Under the pieces are notes generated by a model. It had not been told where the DNA came from and did not search any database. It was given only the letters and a program-made list of their open reading frames with translations. From contig OZ231126.1 of assembly GCA_965153355.1 (NCBI GenBank), positions 54,684,001 through 54,748,000 of the forward strand: a stretch of DNA of 64,000 nucleotides, read 5' to 3'. Source of the stretch: Flaccisagitta enflata. Its lineage: Eukaryota; Chaetognatha; Sagittoidea; Aphragmophora. The position numbers and the translations under genes are program-made. Shown one piece after another: positions 1 through 10,889 of the stretch. How positions within the stretch are numbered: position 1 is the stretch's first letter; each line of letters begins with the position of its first letter.

Positions 1-637
1 CAAGGAGGAGGAAGCGTCGACAGGAAGAGAAGTGAGGAAGCGTGGAGGAGGAAGAGCAGCGTCAAAGGGGAAGTAGGGGTGGAGTAGGAGGATGAAAAGG
101 AAGGAGTGAGAATATGTTTCAGGGGAATGAATGAAATCATCGTTGATGATTGTAGAAATGCCATACTTGTTTTGTTGGTTGTTGGTTGTTTTGGTTTTTT
201 ACTGTTACGTTTGGTTTTGTTTGTTTCTATTGGTTTGATTTGTGTCTTATGACAGAAAGTCTTCATTCAAATCGCAATTCTTGTTGATATGTCTTTGTGA
301 TTTTGACGTGTGCGCTTATTTTTGTTTACTTTGTGTTATGATTTTCTTTTATCTTTGGCGTTATTTGTGATGCGGAAAATTAATCCATTATCATCGAATT
401 AAATATGATATGTGTCGTATTTTGTGCGTCATTGTGCGTGAAGTTTCAAAAATTTCACAAACATAACTCAGGCCATCTTTTCTGAATTATGAACGTCGAC
501 GTTGATTGATTTTACGCAGTTACCAATTTTATATTTTCAATCATTTTTTTTTTTTGCTCTTCTTTTTGCATCTTAAGAAAAACCAGGAAAAATCTTTCAC
601 CTTCTCAAAACAAAAACATCTTAGCCTCTTTTTTTCC

Positions 638-640
<3 letters not shown>
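1..640. other. Non-coding, no gene seen
   Basis: Positions 1-115 are purine-rich (GGA/GAA) and the remainder is AT-rich. I see no exon with coding character, no inverted repeat and no RNA gene. Confidence 0.5.

Positions 641-686
<46 letters not shown>
641..686. repeat. (CT)n microsatellite
   Basis: Uninterrupted CT dinucleotide tract. Short ORFs across it are artefacts of the repeat. Confidence 0.95.
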
Positions 687-687
<1 letters not shown>

Positions 688-1564
688 ATGATGGACGTAA
701 GATGGACAATCCAGGGGTCTCTATTCAAGTTTTTGCCATTGCCTTTCTTGAATTTTACGTTTTCTGTATCATTCTAAACCCAAATGATAACCTCAATGTT
801 CCTCTAGAGATGGACGCCACTGTGGTGTGCTGTGATATCAACTCCGATTGAAGAATCTTAAATGACAAACGAATAGTTTGTAGCTGCGTAATTCATAGCT
901 ATTCCTGCTTGCATGACCATATTTTTTATATTTTCTAGATTTTGGTCATTATCCACATTCCATGACAAAAAAGAACGTCAGCTGGAACTGATGCTCTCTG
1001 CAATTTATATATCGGGATAACCGATAAATTCATCAATCTGGTCGACAATCAATTCAACAATGCTCTTTACTCTTTACTAAATAATCTGCCATTAAAAACA
1101 CGAACAATGATGAATAAAGCTAGTCTTCTACCCCATTCCCATCATGAAATTCATGTTTTTAAAACAAAAAGATGAACAAAAACAAAACAAAAATAAAAAC
1201 AAAACAAAAAACAAAAACAATGAAGTTATGTTCTGAATTCTGGTTATTTGGTGGCATAGTGGAATTGGCGACTGTTGGCCTTTTTCCCGTCTTTTTGACC
1301 TCGAGAGCGAACTTTGGAATTTTTCGCTGCGTCTGGCGCCTCCTCAATTTATCCTCCTCCTCGTCCTCCTCCTCCTCAACTTATCCTCAATTCCTCTCTC
1401 TTCTTCTTTATCTCCTCACTCCTCAATTTCACCTCAATTCCTCATTCTTGTTTTCATGCTTCTTTTTCTCCTCACAGCTCCATTTCATCTCTGGCTTCTT
1501 CTTATCTCCTCTCTCCTCACCTCTACACTTTTTTTTTTTTATAAGAGACTTTTTTATAAGAGAC
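687..1564. other. Non-coding stretch, low-complexity patches
   Basis: AT-rich DNA with an A/C-rich patch near 1170-1220 and a CCT-rich patch near 1350-1520. The overlapping ORFs are low complexity (K/T/Q or S/F/L runs) and no splice-bounded coding segment was recognised. Confidence 0.4.
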
Positions 1565-1772
1565 ATGAGGCTGAGATTCTACACCCCGCTTTGTCCGTCC
1601 GTTGGTTGGTCGATCAGTTGGTCAGTCAGTTGGTCCCCATTTTACTTTTTTTATCAATTTTATTTCTTTAAGTCATTTAAGTCTTTTTAGGTCAAACTAA
1701 GTCATTCTAAGTCATTCTGTTACTAACAGATTCTGTTAGTCTCGCACGCGACTTTTAGGTGTTGGCCTTGTT
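1565..1772 (+). repeat. Dispersed minisatellite-bearing repeat, degenerate copy
   Basis: Contains the shared module CTTTGTCCGTCCG, then short AAGTCATT-type repeats, then CGCACGCGACTTTTAGGTG and the terminal GGCCTTGTT. It belongs to the same family as 2706-3075 and 17415-18568. The left palindromic end is degraded. Confidence 0.6.
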
Positions 1773-1787
1773 TTTCCTTTTATTACA

Positions 1788-1963
1788 AGTGAGAGTAGTA
1801 AAAGTAGTAATAGTAGCAGCAAAAGTAGTAGTAGTATCAGTAGTAGTAATAGTAGTAGTAGTAGTTGTAGTAGTAAAAGTAGTAGTAGTGGTAAAATTAG
1901 TAGTAGTAGTAGTAGTAATATTAGTTATATGTTAGTTGTAGAGTGGCACTAGCAGTGGTTGAG

Positions 1964-2059
<96 letters not shown>

Positions 2060-2065
2060 ACAGTA
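1788..2065. repeat. (AGT)n microsatellite, imperfect
   Basis: Trinucleotide AGT tract with interruptions on its left side and a purer block near 1965-2060. Confidence 0.9.
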
Positions 2066-2302
2066 GCAATAACAGTAGAATAATAATAGTAATGTCAGTA
2101 GTAGTGATATTTATTGATAGTATTAGTAGTAATGGATCAAGTCAGGGAAAAATAAGAACAAATTAAGAGAATTCGAGGCTGAAAATGACTTGGAATTTAA
2201 GAACACTCAGGCTGAGTTGAAAAAAGGTTGTCTCTTACAAAAAAAAAAAGTGTATTTCAGTTGGTCTCGTCCTCTCTCCCCGCGTTTACCATCTGACTCT
2301 TA

Positions 2303-2562
2303 GGGGCCGATTCTAGTCACAGAAAATCGCGTTTTGAACGGGCCACTCGGTTGCTCGCTACGTTTGTTTGCTTGCACCGCTCACTCCGCTCATTCGCTCT
2401 GCAGTGCTACGCTTGCTTTGCTCGCTCGCTCCATTTATGGGCTTGCTTATTCACTTTGCTCACTCCCTTGTGGGACTGTTGAAATTCTTTAATATGTGTT
2501 CACGCTGTAAACGCGTTTAACGGGAACAAACGCGTTTTCGGCGCTCACTAGAAACACGCCCT
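2303..2562. mobile_element. CGCT-rich MITE-like element, copy 1
   Basis: The ends carry TTCTAGTCA and CACTAGAAACACGCCC as imperfect inverted repeats. The middle is a run of GCTCGCTACG/CACTCCGCTC words ending in CTCCCTTGTGGGAC. A closely similar copy lies at 15008-15270 inside an HNF4 intron. No transposase is present. Confidence 0.65.
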
Positions 2563-2705
2563 TACTAGTCTTGCCTACTTTTCATACGATTGATACTACA
2601 ATCAACAAACCTGTCACAATTGTGATTTCTGTTTCCACATTAACCCTCTGGAAAAATTCTTGTCCCTCTTAAATCTCGAGTTCCCTTCCCGGAGAAAATC
2701 ATTTT

Positions 2706-3075
2706 TTAGTCGCGTGCACGCGACTCTACAACCCGCTTTGTCGGTCCGTCTGTCCGTCTGTCCGTCCGTCGGTCCTTCGGTCCGTCCGTCACACTTTACT
2801 TTTTTGTACTATAACGTCAACTCTTAGGCCATTTTAAGTCATTTAAAATCATTTATAGTTATTCTAAGTCATTTTGAGTCATTCTAAGTCATTTTCAGTC
2901 ATTTTAAGTTATTTTAAGTTATTTTAAGTCATTTTTGATCATAAGGTTTTTTAGTCATTTTAAGTCGATTTTGGTCATTTTAGGTCATTCTAAGTCATTG
3001 AAAGTCATTCTAAGTCATTCAAAGTCATTCTTTGTCTGTAAGTCTCGCACGCGACTTATAGGTGTTGGCCTTGTT
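2706..3075 (+). repeat. Dispersed minisatellite-bearing repeat (AGTCGCG...GGCCTTGTT), AAGTCATT subfamily
   Basis: Starts with the palindromic end TAGTCGCGTGCACGCGACT, continues with a CCGT/CGGT tetranucleotide block, then about 200 bp of AAGTCATTCT-like repeats, and ends CGCACGCGACTTATAGGTGTTGGCCTTGTT in two adjoining blocks. The same architecture occurs inverted at 17415-18568, with a much longer internal array. Confidence 0.75.
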
Positions 3076-3107
3076 GATTAAGAATGTCACATTTTTGTTT
3101 AAATCGT

Positions 3108-3270
3108 TATCATTCATTCATTCATTCCTTCATTCATTCATTCATTCATTCATTCATTCATTCATTCATTCATTCATTCATTCATTCATTCATTCATTCA
3201 TTCATTTATTCATTAATTTATCCATTCATCTATTCATTCTTTCATTCATTCAACTATTCATTCATTCAAT
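3108..3270. repeat. (ATTC)n microsatellite
   Basis: ATTC tetranucleotide tract, pure in the centre and degenerate on the right. Confidence 0.95.
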
Positions 3271-3275
3271 CTTTC

Positions 3276-3459
3276 TTTTTAGTCGCGGACTAGCGACTCT
3301 AAAAGAGGCTTTGTCCGTCCGTCGGTCGGTTGGTCGGTTGGTCGGTCGGTCGGTAGGTCGGTCCGTAGGGGTGATTGAGTTGAGAAAGTGCGAAAACGCG
3401 CATTTCCGCCTCTGCCCACCCGTCCGCGACTGGTATTGGCCGTGTATCCGGTCTTGTTG
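3276..3459 (+). repeat. Dispersed repeat AGTCGCG...GGCCTTGTT, short subfamily
   Basis: Begins with the hairpin AGTCGCGGACTAGCGACT, then GGCTTTGTCCGTCCGTCGG and a CGGT tract, then the conserved core GAGTTGAGAAAGTGCGAAAA, and ends GGCCGTGTATCCGGTCTTGTT. Near-identical copies are at 3897-4053 and 30669-30823. Confidence 0.8.
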
Positions 3460-3896
3460 AGTATTTATTCTCTCTCACCTACCCCGCCTACCCCGCCTAC
3501 CCCGCCTGTAAAGTCTCACTTTAACTATTACTAGTGACAAACACAGATGTTGAAACCAGATTTAAAAGATACGGCTTTCCATTGAGACCACCGATAGCGA
3601 CATATTCCAATATTTTTCATTTTTCTGGCCTTGAATGTACTATCAATATCATTCCAAGTGACAGATCGAGGTGCGTTATTAGTTATATAGTTATATAGTT
3701 ATAGTTATATAGTTATTATAACATATAACTATGTTATAGTTATTATATAGTTATATATACATATTCTTTGAGAGTTGCTTCGGAGGCACTTTGAATATTG
3801 AGCAGGTGCCGTTTTTCACACCTGCCGTTATTCAGTTGGGAGCGTCTCTCTGGATTTTCTTTTTTTACCATCTCTATCCTCAGCACCTCCTTCGCT
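3460..3896. other. Non-coding, no gene seen
   Basis: Contains a short GTTATATA-rich patch near 3680-3760. No coding segment or RNA gene was recognised. Confidence 0.45.
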
Positions 3897-4053
3897 TCTT
3901 TTTAGTCGCGGACAAGCGACTCTAAAAGAGACTTTGTCCGTCTTTCGGTCGGTTGGTCCGTAGAGGTGATCGAGTTGAGAAAGTGCGAAAACGCGCATTT
4001 CCGCCCCTGCCCACCCGTCCGCGACTAATATTGGCCGTGTATCCGGCCTTGTT
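3897..4053 (+). repeat. Dispersed repeat AGTCGCG...GGCCTTGTT, short subfamily
   Basis: Same order of modules as 3276-3459, with a shorter CCGT/CGGT block. It ends at GGCCTTGTT. Confidence 0.8.
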
Positions 4054-4179
4054 TTACTTCTGCCTTCTTTGTAAAAAGAAAGAGGACAGAAAATAGAAGA
4101 AAGAAAAGTAAGATAGGATTAAAGCTTGATAACTGCATTTTCCATGTCCATATATTGATCTTGGTGACATGAATCATAT

Positions 4180-4880
<701 letters not shown>

Positions 4881-5751
4881 CGTTTTTGGTTGGTGCTTCT
4901 ATAGCTCCTGCTGCTCCAGCTGCTGCGGAGATAATTACTCAGATGCAAAAAAAAAGTTATTGCGTCTAACCTTCTTGTCCTAAAAACGTCCAACTTGGAT
5001 TTTAACAATCATAATCTTTTCTTAAGCGAAACCTTTTGAAATGTCTTCTATTGGCGCCAGGCATCTTTCATAATCCATCATTTAAGCCGAAAAGTGGCAA
5101 AACATTTTTGTGTCGGCGAGTCTGCGTAGATGACGAGAGTTGACAAAGGATTTGACGGTTTTTGGTGAGAAAAGATTAACCTTCTTAAACCAGGATAAAC
5201 AATTTCCAATTTTTTGGGGGGGCGAACAAGGCCAGATGAGAGGTTGCCCTTAAACGTGGCTTACACGAAGAGGCAGGGGCGCTGATGTAGAAGCACAAAG
5301 CAAAGACAGACCTAACAAATCTTAAGCGACGGATTTGAAAGCGCTGAAAAGGCAATGTGCTACGGACCGAAGAACCAACATTATGGTTAAGTTTGCTATC
5401 AAGTAAATGCTGTCGATGATAATGCTGGTGATGAGAGAAAATGAGAATGAGACCAGCAGAGAGGATGTCATGGCTTTGGGTAAGAAACTCAGTCTTTACT
5501 TTAGTCTCCACTCGACACGTCTGTTTTCCGTTGTCATTTTTTTCTTTTTCGGTTTCTTTCAATTACTTCTCCTTTTTCCGTCTCTTCCCCTTTTGTTCTT
5601 CCATGTTTTTCGTCGCATTGTCTATATATGTATTGGTGGCTCCTCTTTACTCGCGTTGCCATGTTTTTCAGTCGGTTGGTCGGTCTATCAGTCTGCTAGC
5701 CACTTTTTTGTTTTATCGAGATTGTGGGTCTAATTTTGCAACGCTTACCCT
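4881..5751. other. Non-coding, no gene seen
   Basis: Unique-looking sequence between the GTT block and the transposon. A short GGTCGGT-rich remnant of the AGTCGCG repeat family lies near 5670-5700. No splice-bounded exon was recognised. Confidence 0.4.
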
Positions 5752-5759
5752 ACCAAAAT
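5752..5759. repeat. Target-site duplication ACCAAAAT (left)
   Basis: The 8 bp word ACCAAAAT directly precedes the left terminus of the 5.9 kb transposon and recurs at 11680-11687 directly after its right terminus. Eight-base duplications are typical of several eukaryotic DNA-transposon superfamilies. Confidence 0.9.
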
Positions 5760-6555
5760 TAGGGGGGGTCATACAGGGTTGTTTTTGGAAATTCCTTATG
5801 AGACTCTGGAATCTGGGGGTTTATTGAATGTAGAAAAGGATAAAAAAAAATTGGGTATCCATGTCTTAAGGAAAAATAATCCATTTTCGATCAAAAATGA
5901 GGTATCAGATGGGCGAAAATCACGAAATTCGCGAAAATCGCGAAAATTGCCAAGATATAGGCTATTGGTAATAGCCACCAGGACACTAAAAAACATTTGT
6001 TTTTGGCTTAGATGATGTATTTTTGCCTTACTCTTACCTCTCATGACAATAATTAGGCTTCCAATGCAAGCTTTTTTTCATTTTTAGGGCTTTATACATG
6101 CTGCCGTAAAGGCAAAAATTAGCAAAAAATCAAAAAAATTGAGAAAATCTTTATAAAAAGGAAAAAATTGTACTGTCTAGTGTGTGTTAAAAAAATGTGC
6201 CTGTTTGTTTTTAAGAAGCTTGTTTGAATTAGTATTTTCATTATTCTCATATTCTTTTCCCTTTTATGTTAAAAAAAAAACCATTTTAACCATGAAATAT
6301 TTGCAATAAAGGCAGAAATAAGCGAAATCAACAAAAATTGCAAAACTCAGTGCTCAAGCTTCTTCCTCCAGGACTTGCAACCTGGCATGGGTGTTTTACT
6401 GAAGGTTTTTTTTTTGGTTTTTAAGATTTTTTTTTGTTTTTTTTTGTTTTTTTTTTTTGGGTTAATCAATGTTTGCACCTACACAAGTATGGATAGGGCT
6501 TGACGGTCAAACTAAGAACTAGTTTGACGAAACGGCTGATTTTTAACCACTAAGG
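5760..6555 (+). repeat. Left terminal inverted repeat of the 5.9 kb transposon
   Basis: Pairs with 10890-11679. It contains a small array of 9 bp GCGAAAATC-type units near 5925-5955 and ends near AACCACTAAGG. Confidence 0.9.
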
Positions 6556-6635
6556 AAGGGAACATGAAAAAATATGCACATTTCAGATAAAAACAATATG
6601 AAAAAAACAAAACAGTATAGAAAACAAAGTAAATG

Positions 6636-6690
6636 AGATAACTGAGCGGGAGCTGATTCAGCTCACCAAGACCTCAGTTATAACATAAAC
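6636..6690 (-). repeat. Subterminal motif inside the transposon (inverted copy)
   Basis: Carries TGAGCGGG and CACCAAGACCTCA. This is the inverse of GAGGTCTTGGTGA...CCCGCTCA at 10568-10606, with a further related copy at 10649-10688. A motif repeated near both ends is a plausible transposase-binding site, but that is inference. Confidence 0.55.
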
Positions 6691-6875
6691 ATAAAAAATA
6701 AAGAGGTCACAATGAAAAAAATGCATTGGACTCTAAGATGAAAACATTTGAATGTCTTATGAAAGAAGCAGTTGAAATTCATAACGCTATAATGTAGTAA
6801 TCTTCAAATCTTGTTTCTTGAAAAAATTACATTGAAAAATCATTACATTCAAATGTTTTATCTTTTGAATTTGAT

Positions 6876-7751
6876 TCAATGCTCTTGTGAAGAGATCTCC
6901 AGGAAACCGGTCGGAATTTGCCCAGACCAGCATGAATCTTCCCACATCCCCATGCCATAAACTGTGTCACAGAAACGGTTACCAAAGAACTGATATCCAA
7001 GCTCAAGGAGTTGGATTGCAGAGTCTGTCTCCACCTTGACTGCATGACTTGCATTTGGACGATAGTTGCTCTCTTTGGCACAAAAGTTAACCCCTCCCTT
7101 CCTCTGCTGCTGAGAGATAAACCCTGCCAACAAAATGTCTTTGACTGCACTAGTGTTGTGGACCAAAGGGCAAAGCTGTTGCAAAGATTCCTTCCCCAGC
7201 AAGTAATGCCCAGGGGGAGCAAGAACTCCGAAGCTGTGTCCCCCAAGTGCTGCCACTCTGATGGTAACCGAGGCATCTGGGTGGAAAAACTCAAGTGCTA
7301 CAAATCGCACTTTCCTTTCTGTATCATACATGGGACTGGTGGCAAGCAGGATTTTCTCTCTGGAAAAACAAAGATCTCTCTCGAGGGCGGATATTGGCAC
7401 CGACCCATCTTGACATGAGTATTGTCCATGAGGCATATTGTGGCGAAGAAAATAACTCATTTTCTTGGAAATCCAAGTGCCCTCAGCAAATGGCAATTCA
7501 AGGAAAGGATTGATGCCAACATCTTTCACTTTCTTGAATGTCAAAGATTTTTCCAGCCAAATGCTCAAAGCTTTGACCGAACCTGCTTCAGCCCCAGATT
7601 CTCGTAGCTCAGAAAGTTCTTCTTGAAGTTTTTCTTGGTTTTTGATCAAAAGTTGCCCAAAATTTCTCATTTCAACTCTCTCCTTCTTCTGCCTGGATCT
7701 CTTCCTTGCAGTTTTCCAGGGCACTTGAACAGGAGCTTCTGCCATAATCAA
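6876..7751 (-). CDS. Tpt1/KptA-like RNA 2'-phosphotransferase carried by a transposon
   Basis: A 291-codon intact ORF on the minus strand, divergent from the transposase. After a basic, predicted coiled N-terminus (about residues 11-60), residues 94-275 follow the order of motifs in the Tpt1/KptA family. These enzymes use NAD+ to remove the 2'-phosphate left at tRNA splice junctions, through an ADP-ribosylated intermediate. Visible are SKKMSYFLRH (R103, H104), DGSVPISAL (115-123), KVRF (137-140), TIRVAALGGHSFGV (R155, G160-H-S162), LVHNTS (H188 where the family has YHGTS) and QRKGGVNF (R207), then a C-terminal IPTGFL. The four Arg/His/Arg/Arg positions known to be catalytic all appear present. 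Differences are a small insertion in the IRANQGHS-type motif and N for G after H188. The ATG two codons downstream (MAEAP) is an alternative start. Function in transposition, or as independent cargo, is unknown. Confidence 0.8.
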   Translation of the reverse strand: MIMAEAPVQVPWKTARKRSRQKKERVEMRNFGQLLIKNQEKLQEELSELRESGAEAGSVKALSIWLEKSLTFKKVKDVGINPFLELPFAEGTWISKKMSYFLRHNMPHGQYSCQDGSVPISALERDLCFSREKILLATSPMYDTERKVRFVALEFFHPDASVTIRVAALGGHSFGVLAPPGHYLLGKESLQQLCPLVHNTSAVKDILLAGFISQQQRKGGVNFCAKESNYRPNASHAVKVETDSAIQLLELGYQFFGNRFCDTVYGMGMWEDSCWSGQIPTGFLEISSQEH

Positions 7752-8099
7752 ATCAGAAAATGATCCTGAAGATATTTGAATGAGTACAAGTTAACCTTGT
7801 TTTTCTTCAGTTAGTTCGTAAAATGCTTAAAAACTTAAGAGCTTAATTATTTGAATATCAGTATATAGTAAAACCACTCCTAAACTTGAAGTCAATCCAG
7901 TTAACAGATTAAAACATTTATCTAGTGAGGAAAATCTGATTATCTAGTATTCATTTAGATATACATAAGCATATATGTATATGAAATCTAGTAATTTAGA
8001 AAGAATTTCTTAGCTTTAATCTGCAGATTTTCCTCTGAAAGATTGATGTGCCATGGCACATTCTTCCTGAAAATTCTTTACCCAAAATAATCAAAGGAG
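7752..8099. promoter_or_regulatory. Divergent intergenic region of the transposon
   Basis: 348 bp separate the two divergent start codons. It is AT-rich with TATA-like words (for example near 7970-7985), so a shared bidirectional promoter is likely from position alone. No specific element can be proven. Confidence 0.35.
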
Positions 8100-10547
8100 A
8101 TGGCAAAATCTTTGAGATCCAATGAACACAAGGTCATTGGGTCTGCCTCCTCTTTTCCTGAGAATGTCCTCCCTACAAAGTCAGATGTTGTGAAGAGGAC
8201 GCAATTGAGCAAAGATCACCTTGAGTTCTCGACAGGTAAGCAGAAAATTCCAGTTTCTCAGATCCTAGAACCAGTTCTTGAAGAACTAGGTCAGCTTTGG
8301 CAGAAAGCCTCAATTCCAACAATTAGCAAATCCGGAATTGAGAAGGCAGTAAGCAAGTTGTGGGAACATTCAAAGCAAGGCCTCAAAAATGAACAGTCCA
8401 AGACCCGAGCTCAAGATGAAAATCAAAGACTTCTTGATATCTCTGCCTGCAAGTGCAAACAGATCAGTTGCGTTTAAGCAAAATGCCAAACAAATGCCTG
8501 TGATGACATCCACTTGGACTGCAAATGCGACTCCTCCAAGAGGGTTCCACAGTGAGAGATAAAGTTCCTTTTTGACCAAAGAGGCCCACGGAAAATGCTG
8601 ATGTCTGGAATAGACCAAAAAGGTACCCAAAGTCTTAAGAGGTCTTTTGATAAGGTGGAGGCTTTTGAGGCCCAACGAGAGAGAGAAAAAAGGCGGCGGA
8701 AAGATGAAGAAGAGAACAATGCTGCTGCTACACGTGAATTCTTTGCAGAGGAGGCAGATGAGGAAGAGAGAGATGATGATCACGCTCAAGAAAGGAAGGA
8801 TCCAACTTTTGCTCCAGATGGTCCCAACTCAGCAGATCCAGGGCCAAAAACAAGAAACACTCATGCTCTTCCAAGAACTGGTGCGGCGTGTGACAGATGG
8901 GATGTCTCCAGCAAAGCTGCGGCTGACTTGGTAAACTCCTTTGCCATTGATATGGGTTTGCTCACAGATTCAAACAAGTCCACCATGACAACAGATAAGG
9001 CAAAGATTGATTGTTGGAGAAAAGCAGGTCGGAAAAAGGCAAATGCAGAGCGCAAGAAAGCAATTGGAGCAAAGGATATCTCTGGTATTTACTTTGATGG
9101 GAAGAAAGATTTCACTTTGACCACAGTAGAGAGGAATGGCAAGCCCTACCCAAGGAAGGTTATTGAAGACCACTATGTCATGTTGGGTGAGCCAGAGAAT
9201 GTCTACCTGGGACATGAAGTCCCCTATTCAGGACACGGCATCAGCATTGGCCTGAGACTCTTTCGCTCATTGAAGGAGAAGAATTTGGCAGCTAAGATGA
9301 TTGTGGCAGGTGCAGATGGATGCAATGTGAATGTTGGCAACAATGAAGGCGCCTTGGTCTACTTAGAATTGCTTCTAGGAAAGCCTCTTCATTGGTTCAT
9401 CTGTATGCTTCATGGATGCAAATTGCCATTCAGAGCATTAGTCCGCAAACTAGATGGTGGAACATCAGGCCCTCTCTCACTCAAAGGTCCAATTTGGAGT
9501 ACTTTAGTTGAGAATCTCACAGAAATGCCCGTGATAAACTTTCGTAGCATCCCAAATCCAGATTTTCCCACTGTTGCAGAGGAGGACTCTTATGAGTTAA
9601 GCAAGGCTCAACGGTACACATACAGAATGTGCCGGGCTATCATAAGTGGCGAAATGCCCCCTGGTCTTGCTGATGAAGAACCTGGGAAATACTATGGTGC
9701 AAGATGGAACACACTTGCCAACAGGCTCATGCGCAAATATGTTGCAACTCCTCGTCCTTCTCGAAAATTTCGAAAGTTGATCCATTTGATCATTCACCAT
9801 TATGCTCCCTCTTGGTTCCAAATCAAGACCCATCCAAGATGCGTTGATGGTCCAAAGAACTTTTACAAGATGGTTGAATACCAGCGAAAGCTTGAGCCAG
9901 AACTGCAAGAGGAAGTTCAGAAAGTCATGCAGAGAAATGCATACTTTGCTTATCCCGAGGCAATCCTTCTCTCTATGCTTGCAGACAGTGACCGTGAGGT
10001 GCGAGCTCAAGCAGTTAACACCATCTTGACCATTCGGATGAAATTGGACCAAGCAAGGGCTGACCTCCGTCAAGAGGATGATGGGCGAGGAGTGGATGAG
10101 GAAGATGAAGATGAGGAAGAACCTCCTGAAGGGGAAGAAGATGATGCCTTCCAATTGGACCCTTCAGAAGATCATGCCATTTCAAATTCCCAAGTTAGGA
10201 AATTTGTTCTTCCCAAAGTGAATTTCAGTGCAACTAGCTACACTGAACTGATTGACTGGGAATCAGCAAAGCTGACAGAGCCACCTTTCACTTTGGATTT
10301 CAAGGAAGCTGACCTATTTGCCATCAAAGAGGCCCCCCTTGAAGTACCAAATTACCCATGCCACACCCAGGCAGTGGAAAGGGCCATCAAGCTTGTCTCT
10401 GAGGCTTCTGCTGCAGTGGTTGGACAAGAAGCAAGAGAAGGTTTCATCTCTCAACAGATCAAAGAAAGGCAGGAGTTGAGCAAGTTTGAATCAAAGAAGG
10501 ACTACTTTCCAAAGGTGGAAGCTGCTTGCCAACCAAATGATGAATGA
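8100..10547 (+). pseudogene. Transposase of the 5.9 kb element, two in-frame stop codons
   Basis: One reading frame of 816 codons runs from ATG 8100 to TGA 10545-10547, broken by TAA at 8475-8477 and TGA at 8553-8555. The first part (125 residues) and last part (650 residues from ATG 8595) are in the same frame. The segment between the stops still codes a cysteine/histidine-rich stretch (CKCKQ...C...C..IHLDCKC), as in intact relatives I recall from arthropods and cnidarians, so these look like nonsense mutations, not an intron. In the 650-residue part are YFDGK (D168), AGADGCNVNVG (D241), the cysteine/histidine motif CMLHGCKLPFR (270-280), an acidic linker near 490-515, and CHTQAVERA near 590. 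These are plausible D, D and E positions of an RNase H-fold transposase. The C-terminal 650-residue ORF could still be translated alone. Confidence 0.75.
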
Positions 10548-10567
10548 GAATATTGAAAATAGTAAAT

Positions 10568-10688
10568 GAGGTCTTGGTGATTTTACACAAATCCCGCTCA
10601 TTTACTATCATTGTTTTTTTTTGCAATTTGTATTCTTTTTTTTGGAACTGAGGTCATGGTGATCTAGCACAGAGCCCGCTCAGTTTTT
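10568..10688 (+). repeat. Two direct subterminal motif copies
   Basis: GAGGTCTTGGTGA...CCCGCTCA near 10568-10606 and GAGGTCATGGTGA...CCCGCTCA near 10649-10683. The same motif is inverted at 6636-6690. A further short duplication, GGTTAAAAATCAGCCG, occurs at 10762 and 10897. Confidence 0.6.
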
Positions 10689-10889
10689 AATTTTTCAATT
10701 TGATTTTTGATGCTGATATTCAATTATATAACCTGTATTACTAATTATTGTTGCCTTAGTGGTTAAAAATCAGCCGCTGGATCAAACATTTTACAGTTTG
10801 AACTCATCACCTAATTGTGCATTTCATGGTACAATACTTTGATTCATTGAAAAAATTGTTTGTCATTTCTACTGCTTTTGATGAAATTG

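Noticed and set aside
6827-7513. Overlapping ORFs in other frames over the Tpt1-like gene
   Set aside because: Shadow frames; only the 6876-7751 minus frame carries the Tpt1 motif order.
8472-8552. GTTTAAG...CCACAG as an intron removing both transposase stops
   Set aside because: It would delete a Cys/His-rich segment that appears conserved in the family, so nonsense mutation is preferred. Not fully excluded without transcripts.
9597-10154. 185-residue minus-strand ORF
   Set aside because: Antisense shadow of the transposase, no recognisable domain.
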